Source: Psoroptes ovis
Lineage: Eukaryota; Arthropoda; Arachnida; Sarcoptiformes; Psoroptidae
DNA length: 64,000 nt
Assembly: GCA_002943765.1 (NCBI GenBank)
Contig: PQWQ01000015.1
Span: forward strand, 1,302,001-1,366,000
Direction of reading: 5' to 3'
Shown here: one piece after another, positions 1 to 13,100 of the stretch
How positions within the stretch are numbered: the stretch's first letter is position 1
Layout of the letters: each line of letters opens with the position of its first letter
Made by a program: the position numbers and the translations under genes
The notes under the pieces: model-generated
The model's input: only the letters and a program-made list of their open reading frames with translations
Told to the model about the DNA's origin: nothing
Databases searched by the model: none

Positions 1-430
1 AATAAAGCCTTGAACATAATCAATGAATTTCATTTACATATAGCATTAGTTTATCATTAGCAATAATAGCTGCGATATCTGATCTAATGATAATTTTCAA
101 TTAAAATTCGTCAATTCAAAAATAATTAGCTGGCATTTTAAAAAATTCTTATCTTTGTTTTATTTAATCGATTATGGCTGCAATTTTATTTTTCTAAACG
201 AATTCCAACTAACAGAGGGCATGGATATTGATGATTATCAGGAATCATTTCCACAGTGATGATAATGTTCAAGGCCAATTGGGTTTTGATATTTTTGGTC
301 GTGATCTCTTGGTAGGAATTAATTATACATAAATGAAATCAGAATAGAATTATTGATAATTATTGGGAAATAAATTAATATAATGCTGTAATTTAAATGC
401 GTCTGTGAAAATTTTTGAATTATTCATGAG
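1..430. other. Unresolved stretch upstream of the ABCG tail
   Basis: No complete exon can be defended here. Positions 51-101 read on the plus strand as a short hydrophobic run (LSLAIIAAISDLMIIFN) ending in a stop, which recalls the membrane part of an ABCG protein. Positions 216-311 are open between an AG and a GT with phase 0 at both ends, but the translation matches nothing I recognise. These may be eroded or unresolved exons of the same transporter; the window starts inside the gene, so the frame cannot be anchored. Confidence 0.3.
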
Positions 431-838
431 CTATTGTCATTCAAAACAGTTGCTAACGGATTGATGTACACGATTCTTGCATTAGATCGTTGTGACAATG
501 AAACTTCGGTTTCATTTGCACTTGAAGAATTCGGCGTAAAATCTGATCAAGTTTTCACTGATTCTTATTATATGATAATGAATATTATTATATTCAATAT
601 TTTGGCAATGATTTTGATGGTTTACCATTTTAGCGCATTTTTCTGTCACAAGATATTCGCAAAAGCTTCTTATTCGAATATGATCGAACAAATCAATTAT
701 GGATATTCAACAGATTCTGAAAAAGAATCGAAAAAATTTTCTAGCTCAGTTCAAATCAAAAAAGATGGAATTGATTCCGAAGATTTTTGTCGAAACAAAA
801 TTATTGTTGCTTTGACATTATTCATTGACATTATTTGA
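431..838 (+). CDS. C-terminal exon of an ABCG-type transporter half
   Basis: The reading begins after an AG at 429-430 and ends at TGA 836-838. About 135 codons. The segment ANGLMYTILALDRCD followed by a 20-residue membrane helix (MIMNIIIFNILAMILMVYHF) lines up with the end of the next gene (ASEGLALIVFGFERCD, then a helix near 2610-2670), so it is the last extracellular loop and TM6 of an ABCG half. Unlike a normal ABCG end, it runs on for about 60 hydrophilic residues and then into IIVALTLF, which looks like the first beta strand of the following nucleotide-binding domain. The stop lies inside a near-tandem 13-bp duplication (812-838) that shifts the frame. It is either a broken fused transporter, an assembly error, or a genuine short C-terminus. 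No start codon is expected, since the rest of the gene lies to the left. Confidence 0.55.
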   Translation, partial: LLSFKTVANGLMYTILALDRCDNETSVSFALEEFGVKSDQVFTDSYYMIMNIIIFNILAMILMVYHFSAFFCHKIFAKASYSNMIEQINYGYSTDSEKESKKFSSSVQIKKDGIDSEDFCRNKIIVALTLFIDII

Positions 839-2720
839 CAAATCAATTCATGGCATTTTTACATCAGAAAATGAAAAACCGAATTCACTTAGAATACTCA
901 AAGATTTAAATGGTCAATTTCGTTTTGGCACTTTAAATGCATTGATGGGTCCAAGTGGGGCTGGTAAGACATCCTTGTTGAATGTACTCAATGGAAGATC
1001 AAAAACACGTCTTAGTGAATCATCAAAATTTTATCTAAGTAAATTCATTCAGATTAGAGTCTGTTATCTAACTCAAGAAGTGTCAGGGCATTTGATGCCT
1101 GGTTTGACAGCCAAACAGAGTCTAATTTATGCTTCAAGATTGAAAAATGCAACAGAATCTGCTATTTTAGATCATGAATCAATCGCTTTGAAAATTCTTG
1201 AGGAACTAGATTTATTTGACATTAAAGATACATACGTACAAAATTGTTCTGGAGGTCAACGAAAACGCTTGGCACTTGGATTGGAACTGACATCAGTTCG
1301 AATGCCTAATTTGATATGTATTGATGAACCGACCAGTGGATTAGATTCTAAATCTGCCCAATCGGTTATAACTTGCTTGAAATCCGTTGCCCATCATCAC
1401 AATATCTGCACAATTACTTCAATACATCAACCAACTTCCGAAATTTTCTCCTTTTTTGATCAAGTATACGTGTTGGCCAAAGGTGGTGTATGTGTTTATT
1501 CTGGATCTCCATCTGACATTCGTTCACATTTACAAAAAGTATCCGAACGAATTGATGACGAAGACGTTTTCCCGATTGAAGAACTGATCAAATTTTCTTG
1601 TCTTGATTCTGATGATTCTTTGGTTCAAGCCATGATTCGGCTATCGAATCAAAAATTCAAGGCGGAAAGCATGTTTTTGTTGGAAGATACTGTAGAAGTG
1701 ATAGATGGTATACCATTGAACCGAAATAGTTTCTTTTTGAGATCAATTTGGTTATTGTTACTTCGATACGCATCACATTTTCGAAGTTATTCATGGAAAT
1801 CTATTTGTATGATGAATCTAATGATTATTTTATATGGATTAAACATGGTCATTACATTCGATAATGAGATGGTCAATTACAATGGGTGCGCTGATCTCTC
1901 TAACTATTTATATAATAATATTTGCAATCAGACTCAAGAAAAAGAAGATGAAGCTTTTTATGTAAAAACTTCATCGCTTTACACATGTTTTTTGAGTGTT
2001 GTAACCTATTTTCTTTTCTTATTACCCACGACGGTCATGTTTTCAAAGGATCTTACTTTCTTTTTCAATGAACATCGAAACGGTAAGATTCATTTTTTTT
2101 CTTAACCAAAAATTAATTTACCGAATTTCATGATATCAGGATGGTATAGCACAGGTGCATTTTATGCTATGAAATTTATAGCTGAAACAATTATTGTATT
2201 GCCTACAATCGTGATTTTCGTGTACATTACTGATATCTATGAAGCCGTGATCCCCGGAATGTTTTGGTGGCTATTATTTTTCACCATATTAAACGCCTTA
2301 AGCGCTCATTCTATGGGTCATGTAATTGCAGTATTAACATTAGGCGATTTTCTTTTGTTGATCACAACAGTGCCAACATTTCAATTGATATCATTGTTAT
2401 TGAGTAATGTTGCAACACCGATACATCGTTTGCATGCAGTGCTTCAATTTATATCGAATTTCGCTCCAACTCGCTTCGCAAGTGAAGGACTAGCGCTGAT
2501 AGTATTCGGATTCGAAAGATGTGACAAAAATGAAATTCAAACAATTCTTTATCGATATAATTTTGAAAACAATGAACATAAAGATCATTCATCGTATTTA
2601 ATGGAAGCAATTTTCATGCTAATCATTAACACGATATTTTACAATATCTTGTCCATACTACTTTTGATAATCAAGTCGAATCATTCTGAAAATCGTCGTC
2701 GTCGCGATATCAACACATAA
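825..2720 (+). CDS. ABCG-family transporter half (NBD then TMD)
   Basis: Two exons, 825..2082 and 2140..2720, split by a 57-bp GT..AG intron that rejoins EHRN-GWYSTGAFY, the conserved EHRNG element of ABCG proteins. All NBD motifs are present in order: Walker A GPSGAGKTS (from about 948), Q-loop region YLTQEVSGHLMPG, signature CSGGQRKRL, Walker B LICIDEPTSGLD and switch His in SIHQPTS. About six membrane helices follow. ABCG proteins move lipids, sterols or xenobiotics across membranes after dimerising or as fused full transporters. The frame is open from 816, just after a stop, and has no ATG until the one inside the Walker A region, so this half lacks a start of its own. Together with the homologous tail immediately upstream, this argues for a former or real two-half protein interrupted at 812-838. 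The stop is TAA 2718-2720. Confidence 0.8.
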
Positions 2721-3188
2721 GAAACACAAAAATTACCAATATAAATTTATCTGGCCTGCAGCAGATTATTATCTACAGTGTCATAACAAAATTAGAACCA
2801 CACAAATTCCTATTATATTTTGATTTCAATCAAATTTTCAATTTGATATCAATCGAATTAATAAATTAAATATTCAATTTTTATTTTATTTTTAAAATTA
2901 ATTAGTAAATAGAATAAAATTAAGATAATAATGAAAATAATGATATTAAAAATTTCGATAACAATAATATTTAATGATGAGAACAAATTTTCATGCAATA
3001 AAAGTTTTTGTAAAAATGATCCCACAAAAATAAATATCCCATATTCAAAATCTTATTTAGCGTAAGGATAAAAAAATAAAATTTTGTACTCAAGGGTAAA
3101 TCTTGATGCTTGTAATCTATTCAAATTTCACAGCTCTTATAAGATAAAAAATTACTGGAAGTAAAATATCATCACCAAAAGTTATGAT
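2721..3188. other. Intergenic, between convergent gene ends
   Basis: AT-rich sequence between the ends of the ABCG gene (+) and the RhoGEF gene (-). An AATAAA at 2860-2865 could serve the ABCG transcript. I see no coding exon. Confidence 0.6.
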
Positions 3189-6100
3189 TTAAATCAGATA
3201 CATTTGACTTGTTGTCGTAGTTGCTGTCACTGAAGACGGAATCGATTCAGCCGTTGTTGCTATTGTATTACCATTATTATCATGATCATTTTGATCATCA
3301 TTATTTGAAATCAAAGAATTTTCATTATCACTAATTTCAGTCGAAGTAATTTCATCATCATTTTTAACAGTCAAATGTTGCTGATCATCGTGTTTTTCAT
3401 CATCAGTAGCAATGTCTCCATCATCGAGTACGACAACGAATTCTTCAGTGAATCCTAATGAATTGATTTCCAAATTTGTGGTAGTTGTTGTTGGTGTATT
3501 TGTTGTCATAGTCACATTAGAATCTATTGGGTCTGATGATACAAAAGGATTCGATGATGATAATGATGAGGACGATGATAATAATGGGATCGGTGAAATT
3601 ATCGGTGCTAAATGTCTAGATTGATTATTTTTAGGCATTGATTTAATTGGATTATCGACCGATAACCCTTCATCTGGAGAATCATTTTGCGCTGTATCGT
3701 TCGAGTCAGATTGCAGCGTTGATTGATCACATGAATTTTCCTCAGTAACAACATCATAATTATTGTCATTAGACTCATTCAACGAATCTCGATCATCAGT
3801 CATGATTGATTTTAGTTCGTTAGGCTGTTTAAAAAAAATGATGAATCATTAGTCGATGAAAAATATATATTTAATGGGATTACCATTGTTTTTGCGAACT
3901 TTTCATAATTATCACTGAGTGATCGTCGAATTCGAGTATGCGGTTTAGTAACAGTCGGCACTGATGTTGACAGCTGGATGTTTGACATTGGTGAGATTAT
4001 CGATTCAACATCAATAGATGATGTGCTGGGGACGGCCATTGGCAATTGCTGCTGATGCTGTGAGACTTCTGCGTCGAAAAATGTTTCTGGACATTCAACG
4101 TTTGAATCGCTTTCTTCATCACATGGCAATGGTAATATAAAATTCGAATCGATGTAAGATTTGACAAATGATTCAACAGAATTGCGAACACGTTGTGATA
4201 GTTCTTGTTTTGCAGGACTGTTATCTTGTATAAAATTATAGCTCCATTCGATTGCTAAAAAGAAAAGAAAATGAATTAAAACGAAAATACTGAGAGTATT
4301 TCAGGACAAACCTTTGCGATACATTTCGGAAATTAGGCGAACTTGAATTTCTTTGGAATCATCATGCCTCGCTACGTCATATACCAAGGACATTTCTTGA
4401 ATTTCTTTTGCTGATTCTATGTAATTGTAAATTAATTGATTCAATGATTCAAAATAAATTAAGGCAAATATTTACCGTCATAATTACGAAAGCCAGAGCG
4501 TTGACGCTCTTGAATCATATTTTGAAGATTATCTCTTATTTCTTGGAGATCATTCGCCTTGATACGACTCATTTGACCAGATCGATTTTGTTCTGGACTA
4601 ATTTTAACCTGAGAAAATGGTATAAAATCTAAATTTGACGGATGTCTTTCATTCTTGGTGACCACTTGAAAGTTCGCATCGATTCGTGTTGGATATGGTG
4701 TAGAAGGCAAAGGCGGAGGCTGTGAAGAATCACTGGGCGGCTGTGGTAATGGCCTGTTGGCGAATGATGTAGCTGATGGGGGAGGAATAGGTGGTGGCGA
4801 TGAATTTTGACTATCTATTGGAGGCTTGGGCAATGGTCGATTTTGAATCGGTGGTGGCAAAGGAGGGGGTTGTTGCTGAGAATGATGGAAAGAGTGATGA
4901 TGGTTTCCAATTGAATCATTGGTTGTCGATTTTAGATCAGTCATAGTCATTGATCGAGATGATGGAAATAATCGCTGCGTTGGCTGAGATATTGGGCAAT
5001 TACTTCGATATTTGTTGATCGCTTCTGTAATTATTTCTTTCCATTTCTTGCGTTCATTAGTAGTTTGTGCTGCAAATTCATAAATTATGTCTTGATTTTT
5101 TGAAACTAGAAAGAAGGCTGAATGATCTGTAGCAACGTCACGCATCAGTAAATCATCCATTTTAACATGAGGACGATGTTCATGTTTAGTTGTAGGATTG
5201 ATATGAGTACGCAGAACATAACGATCATTAGATTCACGAGTCAACACCAAAATGATTTGATCAGTGAGCACCAATAAAACATCGACTAGTTTTTGTTTGG
5301 TAATGCGCCATACTAATGGACCTTCATGTAGCAATTCATGCTGGTGGAGACTTGCTTGATACGATGAATTGGAAAAATCTGTTTTTCGAATTAACTCGAG
5401 TAATCGAACGCGTAATTCAGCTTTTTTGGTTTCTTCGTTAATTCGTTCATTAGAACGACGAATGCTTATCATTACTTGTTCTAGGTAACGATAACCAGGC
5501 GTGTCTTTCGATGTAGATTTCAATAATCTTTCAAATAACAATGGATAACGCAATGGACGTTGGAAGACTCGGCTCAATAAATCATCAAGACCCAAACGTG
5601 CTAAAGGATTATCTGGTATTGAACGAGTCCGGCATTCTGAATCAACCCATTGACGCAAACGGGAATCTTTTTTGCGCTGATTCCATAATTCAGTGCCATT
5701 TTTTATTTTACGATTCACACAAAATTTGCTAGCTTCTTGCTCGAGTTGTGTTCCTAATTCGCCACAAAATATTTCAAACAAAGTTTCCTCTAAGAAATAT
5801 GAATCGCTATTCATCGATTGCATTTGCAATTTATGGGCATGATTCATTTTCGAATAAATTTTTTTGTGTATGGCCCTTAATTCTTTGATATTACCAAAAA
5901 TTATATCGATTTGCTCTGAACTAAATAGTTTTGCCTTTTTCAAGGGCTTTTGATAAATCTTTCTTATGTGTCTTAAGACTTCAAAATGTTCTTCCTCAGT
6001 TTGGATTATTTCCATTTGAATTTGTCTACGTTTTTCAGTTTGTGAATCTGGTCTTGGAGGTAATGGTGGAGGCACTAAAGATGATTGCGGCGGCGGTGGT

Positions 6101-9100
6101 GGTGGAGGGGGAGGCGGTGGCGGAGGAACATTTTGTACTCCATCACTGGTTTCATTCAAAGTATCTTCATGTTCATTTACTTGCTGTTGATCATCGATAT
6201 CGTCTTCTGAACTACCATCCATTTGAATAGCTGAATCGTTGGTGTTACGATGCCGAGTACGTCTCGGTGAAGAAGTCGATGTTAGATTAGTTGATGAGGA
6301 TTTTTGACTATTATTTGCAAAAACTGTTGAACCACTATTATCATTAGGTAATGGATTCGATGATTTGATTGATTTAGAAGCAACTGACATTAATGATGAA
6401 TCTGATGCTGTCAAATGCTTGGCTCGTTGACCAGTAATCGATCGAAATTGGACTATATCATGAGCGCCTACAGAGGCAGAATTCATCAGTGCGCCACTCG
6501 ACCTAGCACTTGTCAATTGAGGCAATTTCCCACTTGTTGATGCAACAGAGGTGTCCCCACCTTCAATCGTCATATTATGGGCATTGTTTGCCATTGCTGA
6601 GATTTGTCGTGAGGTCAATGCCGGATCTGAGCGTTTACGAGGTGATCCAACTAATGTATTTGATTTCTTCTTCTTCCTCTGAACGAATGATTCCGAACGA
6701 TTCACTGAATTAGGTGCTACCGCTGTGGATGACGCATTAGGTGTTACGGAATCTGTAGTGATGTCGGTGCTTTCTTGATTAACGTTACGGTTTGCCGACA
6801 TATAGCCAATATCATTGTCATTAAGATTTTTATTGTTATGATTGTTGGCTGATGAAATCAAATCATCTAAATCAGAACTAGAATTTTCAGATGAAATTGA
6901 TGATGTCGACGATGATGATGAACATGATGATTGTGTTCGACCTAAAGATGTACCGATATTAAAATCACTGACATTATTACGACGACGTTTACCGACGGTA
7001 AATTTTTCAAATACAGATTTTTTATCAGATTTAAGACGACGATTATTTTTGTTATTACTAATAATACCGGATTGTGACATTAGTGAAGATGTTGAATGTT
7101 GATGTTGATGATGAGTGTCATTATTACAAATGTTGTTGGCAGCAGCAGTCTTTCTACACCATTGATGTGTATACATCAAACATTTTGTACATTTCCAAGT
7201 GTAAGGATCACCCCACATTGGCAACATACAGCTAGTACAATAGATAATATGACTCATTTCAACAATTGGGACGAATGAATGCGATCGATCTTCAATGGTA
7301 AAGCCACTATTATTATTTGATGAAGTTGATAATCCTATAATGCTACCGGTTCCTGAATTCGATTGCGACTGTTGATCAATATTTTTATTCGATTTCCCAT
7401 TCGTCAATGAAGAAAGTATGGTCGAGTCGAAAGAATTTCCTAAAGATGCTGAAGTGAATGATTTAGATCCAATCGGTATCATAGAATTACGTTTATGACC
7501 AGATTTCGCTGAACGAGTTGATTCTGACGACAATTTTAATAATGGATTTGAATTTGGCAATTGAGCTAAATTATTATTCGCATGATTATTATTACTCGCA
7601 GGTAAAGTCGAAGATGCTGAGGAGGATGAGGATGAAGATCCAGGACCAGAGCATTCGAGCAATAGACAATGTTTTGATGTCGTCATATTGAATATGTAGC
7701 GACCAATGGCCAACAAGGAACTAATCAATGCCATCGTTGATTCAGATTGATGAGATTTAACTAAAGCAACAAAAGAATCTAATACTATGTCAATATCACG
7801 AAGATCAATTTTCATGTTTGGATTTGTTACAATTGTCGGTGCAGGTTGCTGTGGTGTCAAACAAATGTGGGCGTGTGTTGTAAACAACATTTCAATAATA
7901 GCCTGCAAATCATGTTTAGGATTAGAATTTACGATCGGTAATGAAGACGATAAAAGCATAAATTCTTCCCATTGTTTTCGTAATGTATCATTGATAGCCA
8001 TCAAAAAGGGATCAAACGGACTGGCGATAACATCAGTGACTGATGGATTTGCAGATATTAATGCAGTCAAATTACGATCGAATTGTTCAAGATAATAAGG
8101 AGGAAATTCTTGCATAAATAATGGTGATTCTTTCGTAACAAATGTTGCTATTATTTGATATGCCCATCTTTGTATCACTTGAAATTTATTTCCAGTAGGA
8201 ATGGCTGTTGATGTAACGATTCTAGGAAATACATTTCTTGCCATCACATAAAATAATAATTCATTTGGTGGTTGCATTTTTTGCTGAATCAAATAACGGC
8301 TCATCCTCAATGAGTCTAAATGTAAATTGTACCATGATTTAGGATTTAATATTGAACAATTAGCACCACCAACACCACCGGTAGGCGATGACGGTAATGA
8401 CGCTTCGAAAATTGGTAAAATTTTTGAATCACGTTTTGCCTTGTCTTTATTAGTACTACCACCTGGTCGTAATGAAACTGAAGGATTAGATACGGATTTG
8501 ACGATAGAAGATTTTGTTGTTACTGAAGAAGATGATGGCAAATCAGATGATTGTAATAATTGTCGGTCACGATCATTATCGAATTCTTCAACATATTCAT
8601 ATGGATACATGACTGAATTATCAGCATCAGTCTGAACATCTTCATCCATTGGCATTATACGTGGTGATTTCGAATTAGTACCAATTAAAGTTTGATCGGA
8701 TAATGAATTAGTACGATTATGTGAAATATTCGGCGAAATTAAATGCTGTGCGATCGATGGCGAAGAATTTTCAAAACTATGCTGTCTGCTATGACTACAA
8801 TTATTGCCACTAAAATGTGCCGCTATATTCGATTGATGCATTTCTAATTTTGCTGTCATTTCATTAATACGTTTTTGGCAGCTCTCCAAATCCGATTGTT
8901 TTGCGCCTATTAATTGTAATTCTTCTAAATGCCTGTGCTCTTTATTAATCATTTCTTTCAATGTACGAATTTGATTTTCATGATATTGTTGTTGCGTTGA
9001 TTCTGGAACTGGCTGTGGGCCAGTTATTTGTATCGGATTATTACTTGTTAACAGTACCATATTCATTGGATACATTTGTGGATAATTATTTGCTCCTGAT

Positions 9101-10165
9101 AATCCAATAAAAGGAGATGTCATTGCTGATGATGTATTTATGTCTGGTGATAGATTATTAGAAGGCGTTGGTGAATTGGTTGGTGATAAATGACGCAACG
9201 TTGAATCCAATGATGTAGATTGAGATAATGAAACATTCGATGTCGCTCCATTATTATTTGACGAATTCGTTGATGCGATATTCGATGCAGGTGTTGTTTC
9301 GAGAGCTGAAGGTGTAGTCTTTGTGTTTAGTGTTAGACCAACAAATGAACCACATGATTGTATCATTCTTACAACTTCAGCATGCCCTTTTTTAGTCACT
9401 AATGTACCGTTGACTTTAACGATTATATCACCTGAACGAACTCCAGCTTTATAAGCAGCTCCTTCTGTAATTAAAATTTGATTTTAATAAGGCATTAATT
9501 TAAATTTAACCAAGCCACAAACCTTCATTGACATGCTGAATAAAAACGGGATTATCGCCAGAAATACGCATACCATACCCACGAGAATCTTTATGTATGA
9601 TCACAGTTCGTTTGGCAATGCCTTGATGTTCGCTATTACTACAGGATAATCAAAATAAAATTAATTTATCAATAATTCAAGACATAATTCATAAAAAAGC
9701 ATTAAAAGACAAATTTGATGCAAGAAATATTCATTGACTCTCCAAGTATTAAATTAACTTGAATGAATTAAAATAAATCTAATAATAAATATTAATATAA
9801 CTAGAATGCTAATCATTGAGATGATTTTGTTTTCAAGATGTTATCATTAAAATATGAATATTTACTTACTCCATATTGGGATGTGATGGTTGAGATTGCT
9901 GTTTTCTATGATGATAATGTTGATAAAGATTAGTATTATTATTATTATTAATGGGAATATTGTTATTAAATATGGGTTTTTTCGTATCGGTCAACAACGA
10001 TGATGATGCTGATGATAATGAATTTGATGGATCTATCAATAAAGTATTGGAAGCCGTTTTTAAATCGCGGTTATTATTAATATTATTATTAGTAGTTTTA
10101 TTATTTTCACTATAACAATGTTGATTTCGATGACATTGATGATTATGATGATTTGTGGCAATCAT
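3189..10165 (-). CDS. RhoGEF2: RhoGEF2-type Rho guanine nucleotide exchange factor
   Basis: Six exons, in transcript order 10165-9870, 9638-9523, 9464-4476, 4416-4312, 4254-3884, 3824-3189, all in frame, giving about 2170 residues. Domains: PDZ about 105-185 (spread over exons 1-3, with GYGMRI and VRSGDIIVKVNG); coiled coil about 295-345; RGS-like domain about 515-730 (SWYNLHLDSLRMSRYLI); C1 zinc finger about 865-912 (H..C-x2-C..C-x2-C..H-x2-C..C); a 14-Pro run near 1250; DH about 1280-1480; PH about 1500-1620; then Pro-rich and acidic C-terminal exons. PDZ-RGS-C1-DH-PH is the order of Drosophila RhoGEF2 and of vertebrate ARHGEF11/12 apart from C1. Such proteins link G-alpha-12/13 signals to RhoA at the cell cortex. 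The ATG at 10165 opens an Asn-rich N-terminus; 5' untranslated exons may lie further right. The 4.99-kb exon is unusually large beside introns of 57-231 bp. Confidence 0.9.
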
Positions 10166-13100
10166 TTCAATTTGAAAAAATAATTGATAAAATTATGTTT
10201 TAATTTTTGTGTTTTCATTCAGCTTTATCACTATTTGTGAGTATAAATGGAATCATTTCTTCATAACTTGTCTTTTTGTTTTTTCTCTCTTGAGGCAAAT
10301 TGGAATTTATGAATAGATGATTAATCTATTTATTTATAAATATATTTTTTTTAATTTAAATATTGAAAGACAATTGATATATTATTTTGATTCTATTTTT
10401 CTTTCTTTTTAATTTAATGTTTTTGATTTAACTTTCAATCGAGTGAATTGACATTTTCATTTCAATAATTTGAAATCAATATAAATAGAAACCTAATTTA
10501 AAAATTGGAATAAAAAAATTTTGAAAAAAATGGAAAAATTAATACGTATTCGATACATTTAAAAATTTCTAGAATTTATTAATGTAAATAAATAAATAAA
10601 TACGCAGCACACATTTGATGATATTAACATTGATTGATTATTATGTTAAATGAGAAAAAAAATAAGAATGATCGATTGACACATTTTTTATCATTCATTA
10701 TCAATATATACTATTATTATTATCAATTAAATTAATTTGATTAGATCATGATCATCGAGAAATATGCATACACACACACATACATAGATTTGCACACAGT
10801 AACGACAACAATTTTGTGCCATTGAGGTTTCTTTTTTTTTTTTTAATGAAATTAATGTTAATTAAACTTATCTACTTGAAAAATTAACCAGAGAAAGAAA
10901 TGCTAAATTTGATTACTTTAAATTTGTAATTTCAATGCCAATAATGATGTAAGTAATTATAATAAATTCTATAAACATTCATTGACCAACATATGATTGA
11001 ACAACAACAACAAAAACAACCAACAACGCTAGCATCAGCATTGGAAAAAGACAGAAATTCAAGGCATATGATTTTCATCACCCCAGATAAATAGAAGAAA
11101 ATAAACAAATATCGATGCTATTATTATCATTTTTAGTTTGCAATTTGTACTTTTTAAGTATTGAGAAAAAAAATATATTAAAAAATCTAAATACAATCAT
11201 TATCATTATTATTATCATGATCGACATCATTTACGGTTTTTTTTCGTTTAGTTGGTTGGTAACTATTTTGTATTTCAGAGAAAATCTGAAAGAATGAACA
11301 CTGACTAACTACTCAACACAGACATTGACTAAATGGATGCCACAATCATTATGTTTTGTAGAGGTTTTTACATATAAAAATATAACGTGACATGGAGTAA
11401 AATAAAGAGGTAAAAGGTTTGTTGTTGTTGCTATAAGAGTGGATATATTTGAAGCTCAAATTAAAGCTTTTATTAACATCATCAGTTGCTATTTACTGTT
11501 TATTATTCAACATTATCAATGTTATCAGGTTTAATATCCAAATAATAATGATAATGATTACCAATTGTTATTGATAATATTAACATTATTAGTGATATTT
11601 CAATCTTAATTCAATACCATTATTTTTATATTTATATTTACACAAATCCATTCTCTCAGTTTCATTTGTACAAATGATTTTTTAAAAATAAATAAAAGAT
11701 TTAATTTGTTAAATGATAACCCAATATACCAAAATGTAGCCACAATGAACATACAAGCACACGAAAACAAGATCATTATCATAGAAGCTCATATTCATCG
11801 AAATGAAATGAAACCAATCTACAGCGTAAAAACTGTATATTAGTTTCATTACATTCCAGTGAAAAATTCAAACTCATCGACAAACTCTGAATCAATAAAC
11901 TGATTGGTCATTGTTTACCTTGATCAATATGATCGATATCGCTCATATCACTCAAAATTCAATTAGAGTCAACACAGAAAAAACGCCCACATTTTTAAAT
12001 CAAATTTTTCATTATTTTCAAAGTTAATTAATACATCAATACAATGTGATAGTATGCAAATTGATAGTCGCTTAGTCCGTTGTTTGTTTGTTTGTTGATC
12101 TTAACTTTTTTAATTGTGAACTCAAGTAAACATAATCATAATGATAATAATAATGGGTAAAATTAATTGTATGCAAACCTGAACCTAAAAATTTTTTCAA
12201 TTTTTCTCCCAGTCAAGATAAACAGACAATTCAAACAAACAAAGATCTCAAACAAACAATGTTGTAATTGGGGAAAATGAAGTTGGAAAACAACAAAAAA
12301 TTCCTATTCTTTGTATGTGTTTGTAAAGGCTTTTTCAAAGCCTTTAATAAGCCCATTTTAAAATAATAACCTTATCTTGATAGCTTTTCTCGTCATTATT
12401 ATTATTATTATTATCATCATTTTTTTGCATAATGATCATTCAATGATGATAATGATGGAAAGTTCAATGATTTCTGTTTGTTTTGGAATTCAATTTTCAT
12501 TTCATTTCAATTTTTCGCTTGTTTTCATTTACAAAATGACATTTCAAGGTAAAATTCATTTCATTTATTTTTTTTAATTATAACTTTCATATCTGTTACA
12601 TAATAATAATAATAATAATAATGATAACAAAGATAACTTTGAACGGTGAATTTTGCTTCTATTTGAGTATTTTTTAATTATAAATCAACAGCAACATTGA
12701 AAAACAATATTGTACAAACACACATACATAACATACATTCAATCATAAAACATTATGATATATGATGATAATGAACAAGGATTAAATTGAAAACATATCA
12801 AATGTGAAGGTATGATTAAAACGATTGGAATTCTTGTTGTTTTTCGTTTCGTTTTGTGTTTTAATCAACTTTCTTTGGTGGTGTGTTTGTTGTGTTATGC
12901 TGCCATTATTTATTTTCTATCTTTAAAAATTATTTGTTTTGTAAGGGAGAAGCATTACTTTTTTTAAATGGCGCCTTTTATTTAATAATAATAATAATTC
13001 ATTCGCAATTGAAAAATTGAAATAATAAAAAAGCCTTTTGGCAAAATATACAGAAGAATAGAACATTACTCATCAAGCGCAGACATTATATTTATTTATC

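Noticed and set aside
262..313. Signal-peptide-like reading (MFKANWVLIFLVVIS) before a GT
   Set aside because: No downstream partner exon in phase and another frame of the same stretch is equally open; left as unresolved.
12325..12345. Hairpin followed by T/A-rich DNA considered as an intrinsic terminator
   Set aside because: Bacterial-type terminators do not apply in this nuclear eukaryotic context, and no gene ends there.
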